Numbered from the stretch's first letter, positions 1-11,594 are shown. The stretch: DNA of 27,178 bases from Chloromonas sp. AAM2 (GCA_004335635.1 QAXH01002301.1:1-27178), one strand, 5' to 3'. Notes: generated from the letters alone by a model not told the origin. Translations and numbers: made by a program.

Positions 1-116
1 GGAGGAGGCGTTCCGTGGCGGGCGGAAAGGGGGCGGCCGTGGCGGACTGGCAGGGCGGGGGGGAGACGGGGACGTTGGAGCGGGTGGCGAGGCGGGACAG
101 GGTGCGTGGTCAGTGC
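1..116. other. G-rich, high-GC segment at the window edge
   Basis: The first ~116 bases are strongly G-rich on the + strand, with runs such as GGGGGCGG and GGGCGGGGGGG, and change abruptly to the roughly 50% GC sequence that fills most of the window. No convincing coding frame or known motif is visible. The G runs could form a quadruplex. It may be the end of a neighbouring GC-rich exon or repeat, or an assembly join; I cannot tell which. Confidence 0.4.
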
Positions 117-309
117 CTAGACATGGCTCGCAAGGGGGGGCACAGTGCCGGCATATTTTGTTACACGTCTTATGATGCACGGTGACGGAGAGACAGCTAT
201 TGAACGCAACAATGGCGTAACGCACACGCGGATTGTGACTAGAGTTGTGACTAGAGGCATTGTGTACTGATGTCCTGGCAAATGCCACTGTGCCAGCACT
301 CATGCGCAC

Positions 310-409
310 TTTGTCCTTCACGGGGGTGTCCATCACATTGGTGGTCCCGGACAAGTATGCTTCATGGCGATACACAGGTTCAAGGTCCTTGGTCCAAACC
401 ACATCGCAC
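310..409 (-). pseudogene. Orphan GDPD exon 4 (fourth, truncated copy)
   Basis: On the minus strand this 100-nt block is a clean homologue of exon 4 of the three complete GDPD genes. It reads CDVVWTKDLEPVYRHEAYL and continues through TTNVMDTPVKDK, and keeps the metal-binding ECD context and the catalytic-site histidine of RHE. It has an AG before it and a GTGCGC donor after it, and about 45 nt of downstream intron (to ~262) also resemble intron 4 of copy A. No exons 1-3 are recognisable in the 1.3 kb upstream (410-1707), and no exon 5 is seen in 1-309. Exons 5-16 could lie beyond the left edge. I read it as a truncated copy or a dispersed fragment; an expressed gene with distant 5' exons is less likely. 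Confidence 0.75.
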
Positions 410-512
410 CTCTTGCTCAGAGTATGTCAAGACGGTACATTCCCATGGCCTGTGGCAGCTTCCCTAATGTAACACCAAAGCAATTAATAGGTCAATGAGT
501 TGCACTCACTTA

Positions 513-1021
513 CCGTAGTATTCATAAAATTTGGTGGTTATCTTGGTGACGGGGTCGTCACCAATTGTCGATTTTTCAACTTTGGTCCCGTTCCGTCACC
601 AAATGTAGAACAAAATACCAGGTCGGCCTTCAAATCGTCACCAAAATCGGAGCCGTTTTTTTACCTTGAAATTTTCGCGCCAAAACTAGCGCTGGAGTCG
701 GGAGCCGCTTGCTGGTGAGTCACACAGCATGAACACATGCTTCGCCCTCAACATGCGCACCAGGGATGCATTACAGTGCTCCCTGCAATGACTGGGAATG
801 CTCTATTGTTTTGGCAACGCCCCATGTCATTCTTAAGGATTTCACTGGTTTCATCACCAAATCGATTTTTCCGCCCTTGCGGGCGGCCCGTCACCAAATG
901 TAAAACAGGTTGACAAGTCTGGCCGCCAGCCGTCACCAAATATAGAACGGAGTTCCGGGTTGAAACCAGTTTTTTGGCCGTCACCAAATTTTGTGATCAC
1001 CAAATTTTATGAATACTACGG
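513..1021. mobile_element. MITE-like DNA transposon with 24-bp TIRs and TA duplication
   Basis: The ends 513-536 and 998-1021 are exact 24-bp inverted repeats starting CCGTAGTATTCATAAAATTT. TA flanks both sides (511-512 and 1022-1023), giving a TA target-site duplication. The 509-bp interior holds at least seven copies of a motif close to CGTCACCAAAT (near 566, 594, 626, 890, 932 and 979, plus variants near 848 and 995) and no transposase. TIR, TA duplication and size fit a non-autonomous Tc1/mariner-type element. The small ORFs inside are not supported as genes. Confidence 0.85.
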
Positions 1022-1707
1022 TACAAGGAGAACGTACTGCACACTGAGGAAGCGAAGCGCCCAGCAAGGAGGTCAGTCTCACAACTGCATTGCAAGCCAT
1101 GTCCATCTCCCTTTCCTGCGTTGGACCACCTGGTGGGACTGACAGCTGACGACACAAGCACTTGTTACACAATCAAGAGTAATCATAGCGTGCCAGTGAT
1201 CAAACTTAGATGAAGGGTTAAACAGTTTGCTGAAACCATGTGCGGCACATACACATAGATGCACGTCTGCTTCATGCCTCCAATGATCATTTCCTTACGG
1301 CTGTTCTATTGGGCACACAACCTAAAGCAACAAGTAAGAAGTGGGAAAACTGGCAAAGCAAGAAGTGCTTTGAACTGCTGGCGCTTATTTGTTCGGTTAT
1401 TTCATTTCACTCAAGTGGGTTTGCACCAGCTGGCACCCATATACACTTCCATACACTGTATTGCCTACTATGCCCATGCGTGTATGTGCAGCTTGTGGTT
1501 CCGAGTTACGCACAAATACTCTCAACAGAGCTACCAAGCACGATCACGTCTGTGGGGAATTAATATCAAAATAGGACGACCAGCTGGAAAATGCTGGAAA
1601 ACATTTTCTGTCAGGCAAAGTGATGCCCCTTGCTGAATCCGGTCCACTCCAGGAAAAGCAGTAGACAGCTGTCAAAACTCCTGGGCTGGACTTTCTTTTA
1701 TTCCTGT
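1022..1707. other. 3' UTR of GDPD copy A and intergenic DNA
   Basis: No supported gene here apart from the presumed 3' UTR of copy A, whose stop is at 1708-1710. The first sense-strand TGTAA (algal poly(A) signal type) after the stop is at 1165-1169, about 540 nt downstream. The conserved 3' UTR hairpin block is at 1644-1691. The rest shows no family resemblance in any frame. Confidence 0.4.
1644..1691 (-). promoter_or_regulatory. Conserved 3' UTR stem-loop block, copy A
   Basis: Arms around CCACTCCAGGA and TCCTGGGCTGG pair with a few mismatches and keep the core CCAGGA/TCCTGG. The block ends 17 nt after the stop codon of copy A and is alignable with the same block in copies B and C, including the shared interior AGGAAAAGC and CAAAACTCCTGG. 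Function unknown. Confidence 0.5.
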
Positions 1708-4700
1708 TCAGTTCTTCTTGGAAGACCCGGCGCGCTTGCACTTGGCTGGCTCGGCGTTCCAGCGCATGCGGCCGTTCAGGGACCAGGCATGCCCGGCGAT
1801 TGCCTGAGCCTGTGCAGCAGTATGAGAAGGCTGCGTGCATTAGTTGGAGCTTATTTTCCCAGCAATGATGTGACGCTCTAATACATGTGATGGTGACGCC
1901 GGACATGAATTTTAAGGCCGAATCTGTCTTACTCTATCAGTGCTCAAAACGTGGGCTGTAAACCGTGTGTGTCAGCGCAAACAGTAGGCAGCATGTAGCG
2001 CATCAAGGAGTCAAGCTTGGGGAACCTCACCGAGAAATAACCGGTTACGATGCCTGGGGCATCAGTGAAGGAGCCATCAACCCCAACGTCCTTGAACCAC
2101 AAGTCCAGCTCGTAGTACTGCAGGTAGAGCAGACAGGATGCTTGCCACATCAGGGAGAAACATGCAACTCTGACTTTCTTCGGGCCTTGTACGCTGGAAA
2201 GCTCAGTATGCCTTCTCCCATGTATGTCATGTTTGGCAGAATGAACGAGTGCTGCCTTTTACGGTGTTCAGGACAAGGAAGGGAGCTTCACATCAATCAT
2301 CGGGTTGTTTGCTCAGCTTACCATGGTCATGTTTGGCAGTGACTCAAAGATGTACCGTGCCTCAGGGCGCAAGGTGTAGTGGTGAACCTGAATGGCAGAC
2401 ATAGGGGCAAGGGTGATGCTGCAAGGCACGAAGACATGCAACGCACAGTCCACCATTGCAATGACGCATCGGAATGCTTCGCTGCCTTCCAAGACACAGC
2501 CCCTGCAATGTCACTGGGCTGCCATGCACCCTTGCTACCTCGGCAGATGGACTGTCTGGACTGCATCGCGCTTGCACTCAAGCAACCTGCCACCACAGCA
2601 GCACCTAACATTCAGGGCCTCAATGCACCACAGTACAGTCCAGTACTTTAGCAGGCATACCAAGCACTGAGCCACGGGCCCTTATTGTAGTAATAATAAG
2701 GGATGATGTGCCCACTGCTGGGGAGCCCCTGCACTGCATCTCCCTGGGTAGCCTCTGGCTCAGCAACGACCACTTGCCTGCATGCCACGGTTCTGCAGGC
2801 GCTCCACCAGTCCAGTGGACTTGACCTTGCCGTCCTCGACCACAGCGCACGTGCTCTGCGTAACATCATACATGCACACACTGAAACCGGTCGGGTAACG
2901 CTGGCTCATGACAACGCAGTCGAGAACGCAAAATCTCTTTTGTAATCGTCCCTCCAACGTCATTTAGATGACAATTGTGCGTCCCTTTGCGACTCCGCAC
3001 CTTGGATGGTCCGGCGCCGGAGGCATAGGTTGCAATCTCGTCCAGGGACTCATCGGAGACCATCTCCTCAAAGCTCTTATTGCGATCAGCAGTCGTAGAG
3101 CTGTAGAACGTCAGGCAAGGCACGAACAGTATCAAGCAGTAATATAGCGGTATAACACGTTGTAATGAATATACCATGTAATTTAGCATGTCTATAGTTA
3201 TATATATGTCTTGTAATACCGCACTGCTTCAAACTAGTTAGCGTGGGGCGTTTAGCCATTCGCAAACTAGTTTGGAGCAGAAAAGAGCCAAAACCGTCAC
3301 GCAAAACGTTTTTGCTTTTTTTGCGTTTTTGCCACCTCAGACGCAAACTAATTAAGCACAAAAAAAATGTTCATAAGCAGCCAGTAGCCACTGCTCTTAA
3401 GGGGCAGAGCTAACTGGGCTGCAAGAGTCCCGTATTCGGTATTGAGACTTTGGTATAACAGCGACAGTGTGTTGGAGTCACCGTAATGATAGGTGTCAGA
3501 TGCAGTGTGCTTGTGCGTGGCAGCTGAGGTGTATGGTGTAACAAGTTGATGGCCTACGCAAAATAAGAAGGCCAAATATCAGGCGCAAAAATAAAGAACG
3601 CAAACAAGCCTGTTTTGGCGATCAAGACGCAAAAAATAAAAACGCAAAAGTAAACTCAGGCCCATTTTCGGGACGCAAACTAGTTAAGCACGCAAACTAG
3701 TTTGGAGCAGTACGATATTGCAACGTTTGACAAGTGGCCACACCTGGGTCACCTCAGTTGCCTCAAACAGGCAGCGGATTGGCCTCCGACCGCTTGAACG
3801 TGAGCAGAAATAATTTCATCAAAACACTGGCTGGCTCAATCAGCGCAGCAAAGACCGGAAAGGTTGGGCAAGGTTTGGCAAGGTTTGGCAAGATATAGGT
3901 TTTTTCCTTGGGTATAGCGAGCCAATCCCAGAGCTGCATGCATGTTTGATCACCTTGTTAGACCAGCCCACTCACAGGCTACCTAGTAAGGTGCTTATAC
4001 CGAGCTGAAACGCCTTGTGCGAGCAGAACGAGGGCTTAAACCAAAAAGCGTTCTGCAGGGCCACTCAGGCCACCAAACGTCTGTTCGGCCCCGTCACATG
4101 AGCCCGGAATCGTCGCATTTGAATCAGGAACGGCCAACCTGTCGCTCAAGATGAATTGTGACCGCGCCTCCTCACTGGTTGAAACGTTGGTTGAGACATT
4201 CGGTTAGCCTGACCTTTTTGGAAAATGCACTGCGGTTGTATCCTTGTGTCCAAACCTTCGCCCGGCTTGACCCTCGCCCACATGCTTATGGCAACAGCCA
4301 GTGGTCATGTGGCCCTTTAGCATGCTATCCGCACCCTAATCGTGTAACTCACCCTGGGCCGCTCAGCAGCTGCACCAAGGGCAGGCATGTCTTGGGGCTG
4401 ATGTAAACCAGCTCGTCCTGTGCACATGTGTGAGAGACAGGTCTGCAGATTGGAACTGGAACTGAGGGTATGGCAAGCACACTTCGCTGCACGCTACTTT
4501 TGCACAACGCAACGTCTTGCACCGCAGTAGTCAGCACACATGGAACTGCGACAAGTTTCAGTTGCAGGCCATTAAGCAGCTAGCATGATTGATGTACGGC
4601 AGGTTGATATGTCATCTTGACATGCACTTGCCTGCTCAAAGCACTGGATGAAGACAGGCTGCTTGCGCCACTGGGGAGAGTTGTAGTTACCTGCATGGGA

Positions 4701-7565
4701 AGGTGAAGGCTGCATGCGTTGAGGACACATTTAAATCAGGGACATACCTAATAGGGTGCACAGCAAGAGCGCATGAACTTCATGAGCATCTGTGGCATGT
4801 GTTGAGCACATTGTTCCAGACAGCAAACTCTCAGGCAGGCATGTGTGTCACACGATCACATAGCACCAGCACACGTGCACACATGGCACCCACCTCCATA
4901 GCCATAGGCAGTCAGGACGGCCAACAGCAGGTCACCGATGCGCTTGCCCTTCAGATCCAGCCTGCGCAACCAGCAGCATACATTCAAATATGTAAGAGCT
5001 GATCAATAACCTGTTTCAGTTGCAGAGTATTGCAGGTGGTCAAGCGGCACGAGCTGTAGGTGTAATGAGTTGCACCTGTGAATTATGCAACTGCCTTGTG
5101 AAAAGCGCCAACCCGAAGGTTAATCGATGGATTATCCTTTTGATTTGGGATATTTCCATAACAGACAGAGTCTATCCTGATAATGTTACAGTAGGAGGGA
5201 GCAATGACGAAACTAGCAGAAACCGATACAAACTGACTATCATATGGGTTGACCCCGAAACGCAGGTGCAACAAAGTGCTGTACAGCTCCCAAACTTACA
5301 CTGAGTTGAAGAAGGTAGGGTCCTTCATCTCCTGCATCACACAACCAAGAGTACATGAAGAGTGAGCAACCAGGCAGAGTTATACGTTGCTGTAGTTATC
5401 AAACAAGATCTTGCAGTGGTACTGCTTGACACCCTGGCTGCACAGGCGTTGCGTGTCTCTTGACTTTCTATGTTGTTGACTTACAGGGTAGATGCCCACG
5501 GTGCGCTTGGCCCTCAGGATAAGCTGCATGCAATGGAGACACACAGTCTTAAGTTTAGCTACCAGGCAGAGAACGTGGTACTGCCACGACCTTGTCATGT
5601 GACACGTTTGGATGCGAGTGGCAACGCCTCACATGCCTGGCCACACAGCTAGCAATGCGACCCTTCATCAACACACACCTGGAGGTGCTCCTCCAGAGTG
5701 ATGATCTGCACGCAACGAGATGAATTGTCTGATGAGATTTGCAATACAGCGTGCTGATGTCATGGGTGGAATTCTTCCACCTTGCCAGTTCTGAGCGTCT
5801 GAGGTCTTGTGGTGTGATAAAGAGTGCGAAGGGAATAACGGAATATGAAGTCAGATGACCATGGCCACTGGCAGCAGCAAAAGGGTGACAGCCACATATG
5901 GCAGCAGCAGCAGAAGGGTGACCATGGTCTTGTAGCTGGTCAGAATGCTGGGTGTGAAGTTCGTGTTGCTGTGCGTACTACACACTGTGCACTGACCTGG
6001 AACATGCCGTTGAACTGCTGTGGCCTGAAGTCCAGGACTTGCTTGCAGCGCAGAGTCTTGACCTCTGCCAGGGTCAAATCATTGACAAACACATCTGTGA
6101 TGTTCCTGCCTCCAATTGTGTACGTCTTGGCCTGCAGATAACAGGCATTTGTTGTTGGTGGCTGTCAGATCAGAAGGTGGTATGTTGCTTCCTGATTGGC
6201 TTTGCATGTCTTTACACTTGATACAGTACAGTAGGCCAGAGGTCAGGGCTCAAAGTAGACTTTGAATCAGAGCCGGCAGTAGTGAGGAACACCTACAGTA
6301 CAACCACTACGACACTGCACAAGCTGCACTCCCACAACACAACAACCGCAACACTGGCCACGACAGCAAGGCTAATGGCAACAGCGGCAGACACAGCACA
6401 GGGAACAGAAACAAATGCGAAGTTGAGGCGACTTGTCTGGCCTGCAGCCTACTCTTGTTGCTTGGAAGAAAAACTGGTACACACCATCCTGGCAAATGCC
6501 ACACTGTTCCAGCACTCATGCCCACCTTGCTCTTGAGGGGTGTGTCCATCACGTCGGTAGTCAGGGACAGGTATGCCTCGTGGCGGCAGACAGGCACAAG
6601 GTCCTTGGTCCAAACAACATCGCACCTGCACGCAAACATTGGGTTGACCGGTTGGGGGCAATGATTCAGGCTGTCGTGTGCTCAACATGCAACACTGCCT
6701 AATAGGCAGGGTTCGCTATGCCAAGGGGCGAGGCACCAACAGATGGCGGTTGGGAGTGAAATAGACATACAAGTTGTATGCTAGCCTCATGTTCAAAATT
6801 GACAAGCCAGAGGATTTGGACCACGGGCGCATTTACACTCACTCGACGAAGTCAGCACCTTCATCAATGGCCTGCAGGTATGAGGCAGCTGTGTGCTCTG
6901 GGAAGACGACTGGGGCTCTGTGGTCACGTGCAAGCGGACAGATAGTAAGACTCAGTAAGAGAATCATTGGGGACACACGCGCGATGCTCAAAGCTGGAGC
7001 TCGCCCTTTCTTACCGAGCCCTGCTCCTACCTCACTCCTACCCAAGTCATACCCTAGTCCTCTAACCCTGCCCTGCCCTAGTCCTTGCTTTCCCATGCCC
7101 CGATCCGCCTGGCCACTAGCGAAGATGCAAAACAGTGCATGGACCACTGCGTTACAATTCCAAGGTGTCCAAGGTGGCATGTGCGTTGAGTGCGCAAAAT
7201 GTGAGAAATAGTTGCGCTTGGCTTTACGTTTAGGAAAGTTCATTCAAACGAAGCTGGTGGCAAGGGTATCGCATCTCGATGCCTCGGAGTGTCAATCAAT
7301 GCCGTTGCAATGCACCCACCCGCGATGGCCGACAACGTACGGGCGTGTGCGATATGTCCATTGAGACTCGTCATACTGCATACAGAACAGCCCATTGAGG
7401 TTTGCAGCAGGGCCGGTGGCCGGGCACGTCATCCAAATCTAGTTGCGCAGCACTTGGGCTGCAAGCCCTGGTTCGGCATTGCACAGCCATTCTCCTTACT
7501 TGGTTGGAGGCGATGGCCACTGTGGCTGACAACAGAAATGCGACGATGACAGCGATGCCCTTCAT
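1708..7565 (-). CDS. Glycerophosphodiester phosphodiesterase, secreted, copy A (16 exons)
   Basis: Predicted 384-aa GDPD that would cleave glycerophosphodiesters to glycerol-3-phosphate plus an alcohol, using a metal. Exons in transcript order: 7565-7500, 7375-7320, 6917-6843, 6625-6526, 6131-5997, 5705-5679, 5523-5485, 5331-5300, 4961-4894, 4690-4632, 4417-4353, 3100-3001, 2855-2778, 2387-2322, 2117-2031, 1809-1708. Phases agree with copies B and C throughout. The signal peptide is MKGIAVIVAFLLSATVAIAS. Motifs are VGHRG (glycine codon split by intron 2), FPEHT, DFVECDV, VCRHE, IYPEMK and GVDGSFTD. Introns 10 and 13 start with GCAAGT (GC-AG). Intron 11 is 1252 nt and contains a foldback element; introns 2, 4, 8 and 13 are also over 300 nt without recognisable content. 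Exon 13 is one codon shorter than in B and C. All catalytic residues are present, so it looks functional. Subcellular fate beyond secretory entry is inference. Confidence 0.9.
2679..2702. repeat. Small AT-rich hairpin in copy A intron 13
   Basis: The 8-bp arms CCCTTATT and AATAAGGG are separated by 8 nt. It lies in the 390-nt intron 13 of copy A and has no counterpart noticed in B or C. Confidence 0.4.
3221..3713. mobile_element. Foldback/MITE-like element inside copy A intron 11
   Basis: The left end (3221-3245) and right end (3688-3713) are imperfect inverted repeats of the form G[CT]ACTGCT[TC]CAAACTAGTT. The 20-bp right-end sequence CGCAAACTAGTTTGGAGCAG is also present exactly at 3261-3280, so the left 60 bp is itself a foldback. 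ACGCAAACTA[AG]TTAAGCAC occurs at 3340-3359 and 3673-3690, and ACGCAAA-type motifs recur about nine times. No transposase ORF. A target duplication is not clear (ATA on both sides is possible). The superfamily is unassigned. Confidence 0.7.
3861..3892. repeat. 10-bp tandem repeat in copy A intron 11
   Basis: Three consecutive units of AGGTTTGGCA, the first with one mismatch, followed by a partial AG. It lies in the roughly 640 nt of extra intron sequence to the right of the foldback element. Confidence 0.6.
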
Positions 7566-7860
7566 TGTTGCCTCGTCCTGGATCCGTTGATGAAGCAAAA
7601 GTGGCCGGCAGGTTTAGTAATTATATGGATGCCCGCTTGTAAATTCAACCCCTACGATTTTTCGGCTGATGAGTGGTGAGTTGGGATCATTGTGCGGCAG
7701 GCTTACACGTTTTCCCGCATCTGCCCGTTCGAATTCGTAACCCGGAATCCAAATGGAACTTTTTAGCCCTTGTGATGCCTGGTTGGGTGGATGACTGCGC
7801 TTGTTGAGCGTCGCTGCAAGTACTGAACGTAATCTCAGCATTCCAGCAACCGACGTGAGC
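7566..7860 (-). promoter_or_regulatory. Upstream region of GDPD copy A
   Basis: A TATA-like CCATATAATTA is at 7618-7628 on the minus strand, about 55-60 nt before the ATG. The motif CGCATCTGCCCGTTC (+ strand) at 7716-7730, ~150 nt upstream, is shared with one to three changes by copies B and C at similar distance. Further upstream, a patch reading TGATGCCTGGTTG to TTGTTGAGCG on the + strand also resembles the copy B and C upstream regions. These are inferred promoter elements. Confidence 0.45.
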
Positions 7861-8660
7861 CCAACATGGCATGTGCAGCTCTTGGCGACAGGAAAGGGGG
7901 TGGGAATGGGATAGCGCGAGAATATCTTGCTGTGCTGGCAAATGGGCGAATGTTAGCAATTTGTTCTGGGGCTAAGGTGCCCGGTATTCACCACAGCGCC
8001 TCGTTTGCAACGTGTTCGCAATGCAGAAGCCTCAAGCATGGCAGAAGCCCTCGCTTCCGCAGTCTGCTTCAAGTGCGTAGCCCGCATGGCACTCAAATTG
8101 CAAAGCAGTGCTTGGCGGAAGGTCGAAGCCCACCGTCATGCTGTAGAGATACATGGATCGAAGGAGAAAAAAAAGATGTTTGCCAGTTCTGGGACAATTT
8201 GAAGAAACGCCTGTGGGGCCAGTGTGGTAGACAGGGATTAGGGGACAACCTCAGGGGATTGGCCTGTGGACGTGGACAGGATGCTGCACGGCGCACGAAC
8301 GCACAGACTGAATCCATGGCTCTCACACTCAAGAACGCACACGCTAGACAACTGATTGAGTACCAAAGTCTGGCCATCAACGGAGCAGGCCACGGACTTG
8401 AACATGCAGGCTGAGAAACACCAGCTTCCGCCTTGGTGTGCTGAAGCCTGAATACTGAATGACCAGCAGCTTGCTCCTAGCCTACATAATCTTACTTGCA
8501 AGCTCAATGCAAGTCTCGTACAGTCCATTTCCCTTGTTGTTCAGAACACTCCAGTATCGCTTGCTTGCAGCACCACAGGACTTGACATGACATCCAACCG
8601 GATCTCACAATCATATTCAGCTGTGAGCTGGAGCACGAAAACAAGATAGGGAAAGATAAA
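7861..8660. other. Intergenic DNA between copies A and B
   Basis: About 800 bp without a recognisable gene. A 182-codon + strand frame spans 7866-8414, but its product shows no family features or plausible domain, and the opposite strand is also partly open, so I do not call it coding. No repeats of note. Confidence 0.4.
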
Positions 8661-8665
8661 TTACA
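8661..8665 (-). terminator. Candidate poly(A) signal, GDPD copy B
   Basis: TGTAA on the minus strand, the first such pentamer after the stop of copy B, about 305 nt downstream. TGTAA is the usual poly(A) signal of Chlamydomonas-type algae. The similar distance in copy C supports the call. Confidence 0.4.
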
Positions 8666-8905
8666 TTATTAATATAACCGACAAGCTTCAGTTTGTAACC
8701 GCTCCTTTATGCAGCTGTTTGACAGTCCATAACAACTCAAGTACCAAACTTCATGTCTATGTGTCTCTGTGTCTATCTGTCCGGAAGTGCAGTGCTATTG
8801 AGGACAACAATCTCACTTTTCACAGGTGATAGGGCTAAGGCGGCCATGCTGGAAAAGGATGTGATCCATTTGGCACTTATTGGGTCCCAGGAAAACAAAG
8901 TTCTT

Positions 8906-8950
8906 CACTCCAGGAAAAGCTGGTAGGCAGGTGTCAAAACTCCTGGAGTG
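8906..8950 (-). promoter_or_regulatory. Conserved 3' UTR stem-loop, copy B
   Basis: The perfect 10-bp arms CACTCCAGGA (8906-8915) and TCCTGGAGTG (8941-8950) enclose a 25-nt loop. The block ends 19 nt after the stop codon. It is the best-paired of the three homologous 3' UTR blocks. Confidence 0.6.
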
Positions 8951-8969
8951 GACTTCCTGCTAGTCATGC

Positions 8970-11594
8970 TTAGTCCTTCTTCTTAGGGTCAGCGCGCTTG
9001 CACTTGGCTGGCTCAGCGTTCCAGCGCATGCGGCCGTTCAGGGACCAGGCATACCCAGCAATCTTCTCAGCCTGTGCGGCAGCAGGTGATGCAAAAGGTA
9101 GATAACAAATGCACGTTTGTTACTGCACTGACACCTGGGGCCCAAAGTGCGTGTGGCAATGCGTGCAATCGGAATCTGACTGCCACGTGAATGCTGAGCA
9201 TGACCCGCGTGCTTTCAATGGATCACAGGCACTGGTTTATGTGTGCGATACCTGGCCATCCAGGCATTTGGCAGTTGCTCCCAAGGTGGTTGCACATGAA
9301 CTTCAGTGTGTCTCACATGAGCTTGTGTGTTGCCGCTCTGTGTGGGATGAATCACGGGCAGTGTAGTATGCATGCATATACTTTCTGGCCTGGCATTTGA
9401 ACGCTGTTGCCAGGTTGTTTCATATACACTTGGGCCGCTGCTTAAGACAGCAACTTCTACCCAGCACTGCATGCGTTCAGTGCAGATAGTATGCATGGAT
9501 GCGGCTTGCGAAAAGCAAACTGTGTAAGCATACCGAGAAATAGCCGCTGACGATGGTTGCAGCATCAGTGAAGGCGCCATCAACGCCAATGTCCTTGTAC
9601 CACAAATCCAGCTCAGGGTACTGCAAAAGAACAAGGCAAGCTTCCACAGTGCTTTGACTTCTGTGTTCTTTGCTCTTTACGCCTTGAAATTGCCTTCTGT
9701 TGCTCAGGGTTTATTTTGGATGGTATCTAGCCTCGTCTCTTGCATGGCTTGCTAGCGCATGTATATTATGTATTCAAATTACTCTATATCCAATATTTAA
9801 TACATAATATAGTATATACGTACAGTAAATATATGTAACAGACAGAAACCATCTTCACTTACCATGGTCTCGTTCTTGAGAGAAGGAAAAATGAATCGTG
9901 CCTCCGGGCGAAGGGTATAGTGGTGGACCTGCATTGCAGGCAAGAGGTAGCAAGGAGAAGAAACCATGGCACGTTCCTTGCGTTTCAAGTCAATGGCTAC
10001 AAAGCATGGGTGCCTGGCCCAGCAGAACGAACTTCGTCAGAGTGCAGCATACGCTGGCTGTTCCAAGTTCTCCAGATTATTGCACGAAGTCAGCCAGGAA
10101 AGAGGCCTGCCAAACGCGGGATGGGCCATATAGTGCACTCGACAACAGCAGCAGCGGCAGCAACAGCAGCAGCGGCAGCAGCAGCAGCAGCAGACAGCTG
10201 CTGAGTCATTTTCTGGCAGGACATGCCATCCACTATGTAGCCTCTGTCCTTGCCATGTGGCATGCCCTGCCATTCACCTGCATGCCACGGTTCTGCAGGC
10301 GCTCCACCAGCCCAGTGGACTTGATCTTGCCGTCTGAGCCCACCTCAGCGCATGTGCTCTGCGTTATATCACACCAGTGAGGCGGTCAACATGATCGCAT
10401 GATGGATTTATCATGGTCGCATACGCTGGTTCAACAGCAGTTGAGTGAATTACTTTGCGTGTGTCTGCGACTCCGCACCTTGGATGGTCCAGCGCCGGAG
10501 GCATAGGTTGCGATTTCGTCCAAGGACTCATCGGAGACCATTTCCTCAAAGGTCTTGTTGCGATCAGCAGTCGTAGAACTGCATAACGGCATACCAGCGT
10601 GCAGGATGAATCCGGGCCGTGATTTTCCTTTGTATCTTAATATAGGATTTTTGCGCTTTCCACTGAATCTACAACAACCTCTGTGTACCCTACCCTTACC
10701 CTAAGTCGTGAACTCACCCTGGGCCACTCAGCAGTTGCACCAAGGGCATGCAGGTCTTAGGGCTGATGTACACCAGCTCGTCCTGCGCAGGTGTGTTGGT
10801 CATGCGAGTACTATTTAAAAGTGTGTATATATATGTGTGTGTATTTACACCAGGGAGGACACGGACGGGAAGTGTTCCGCCAGACATGCCAAGTACTGAG
10901 CGGCAGCAGTACACAAAATGGAACTACCGCAAATTTGCAAGTCGATACAACGAAGCTAGCATGATGAATGAATACATGGCAGGGTAACTTGTCATCTCAG
11001 TGTTCGCTTGCCTGCTCAAAGCACTGGATGAAGATGGGCTGCTTACGCCACTGGGGACAGTTGTAGTTCCCTGCATGGCAAGTGGAAAAATGCCTGCATT
11101 TGGTGAGAGCATGTGGGTTCAGGAGTAGGCTTCGTGAGCAATTGTTCCATGTTGATCAACGTGCTAGCCTCGGGTACAAACGTCTTTCTACTTGTCACAA
11201 TCTGGGAGCGCCACCACACAAAACAATCTAGTTGTTCAGCAGTTGTGTGCGCTACAAATGCCCACAATAGAGCAGGGCCGTCACGAGCATGAGCATGTGT
11301 GTCATTTGTTGCTTTCTGAGCAATTGTCGAGCAGTGCTATATGTAGCACAAGCCCAGGGAGCGCCGACTCCTTCATATGTATGTTGACCAGGCAAGCCGT
11401 CAGAGGATACAGAATGGGATGGGCCCCGCCCTGGCCTACGCCGAGCAACATGCACACCTGACGCCCACCTCCATAGCCATAGGCAGTCAGGACGGCCAGC
11501 AGCAGGTCACCGACACGCTTGCCCTTCAGATCCAGCCTGAACAGTACCACCAGCACACCAGCACACCAGCACACACACACACACACACACACAC

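Noticed and set aside
490..512. CACTCACT before the MITE, resembling the reverse complement of the exon 3 donor
   Set aside because: Sequence on the other side of the MITE does not continue into exon 3, so this is not a GDPD exon split by the insertion.
7001..7100. C-rich run with CCCTAGTCC and CTAACCCTGCCC in copy A intron 2, telomere-like
   Set aside because: It does not form a regular telomere repeat; it is an irregular pyrimidine-rich intron segment.
7866..8414. 182-codon open frame on the + strand between copies A and B
   Set aside because: No recognisable domain or family features, overlapping open frames on the other strand, and no splice or homology support; likely chance.
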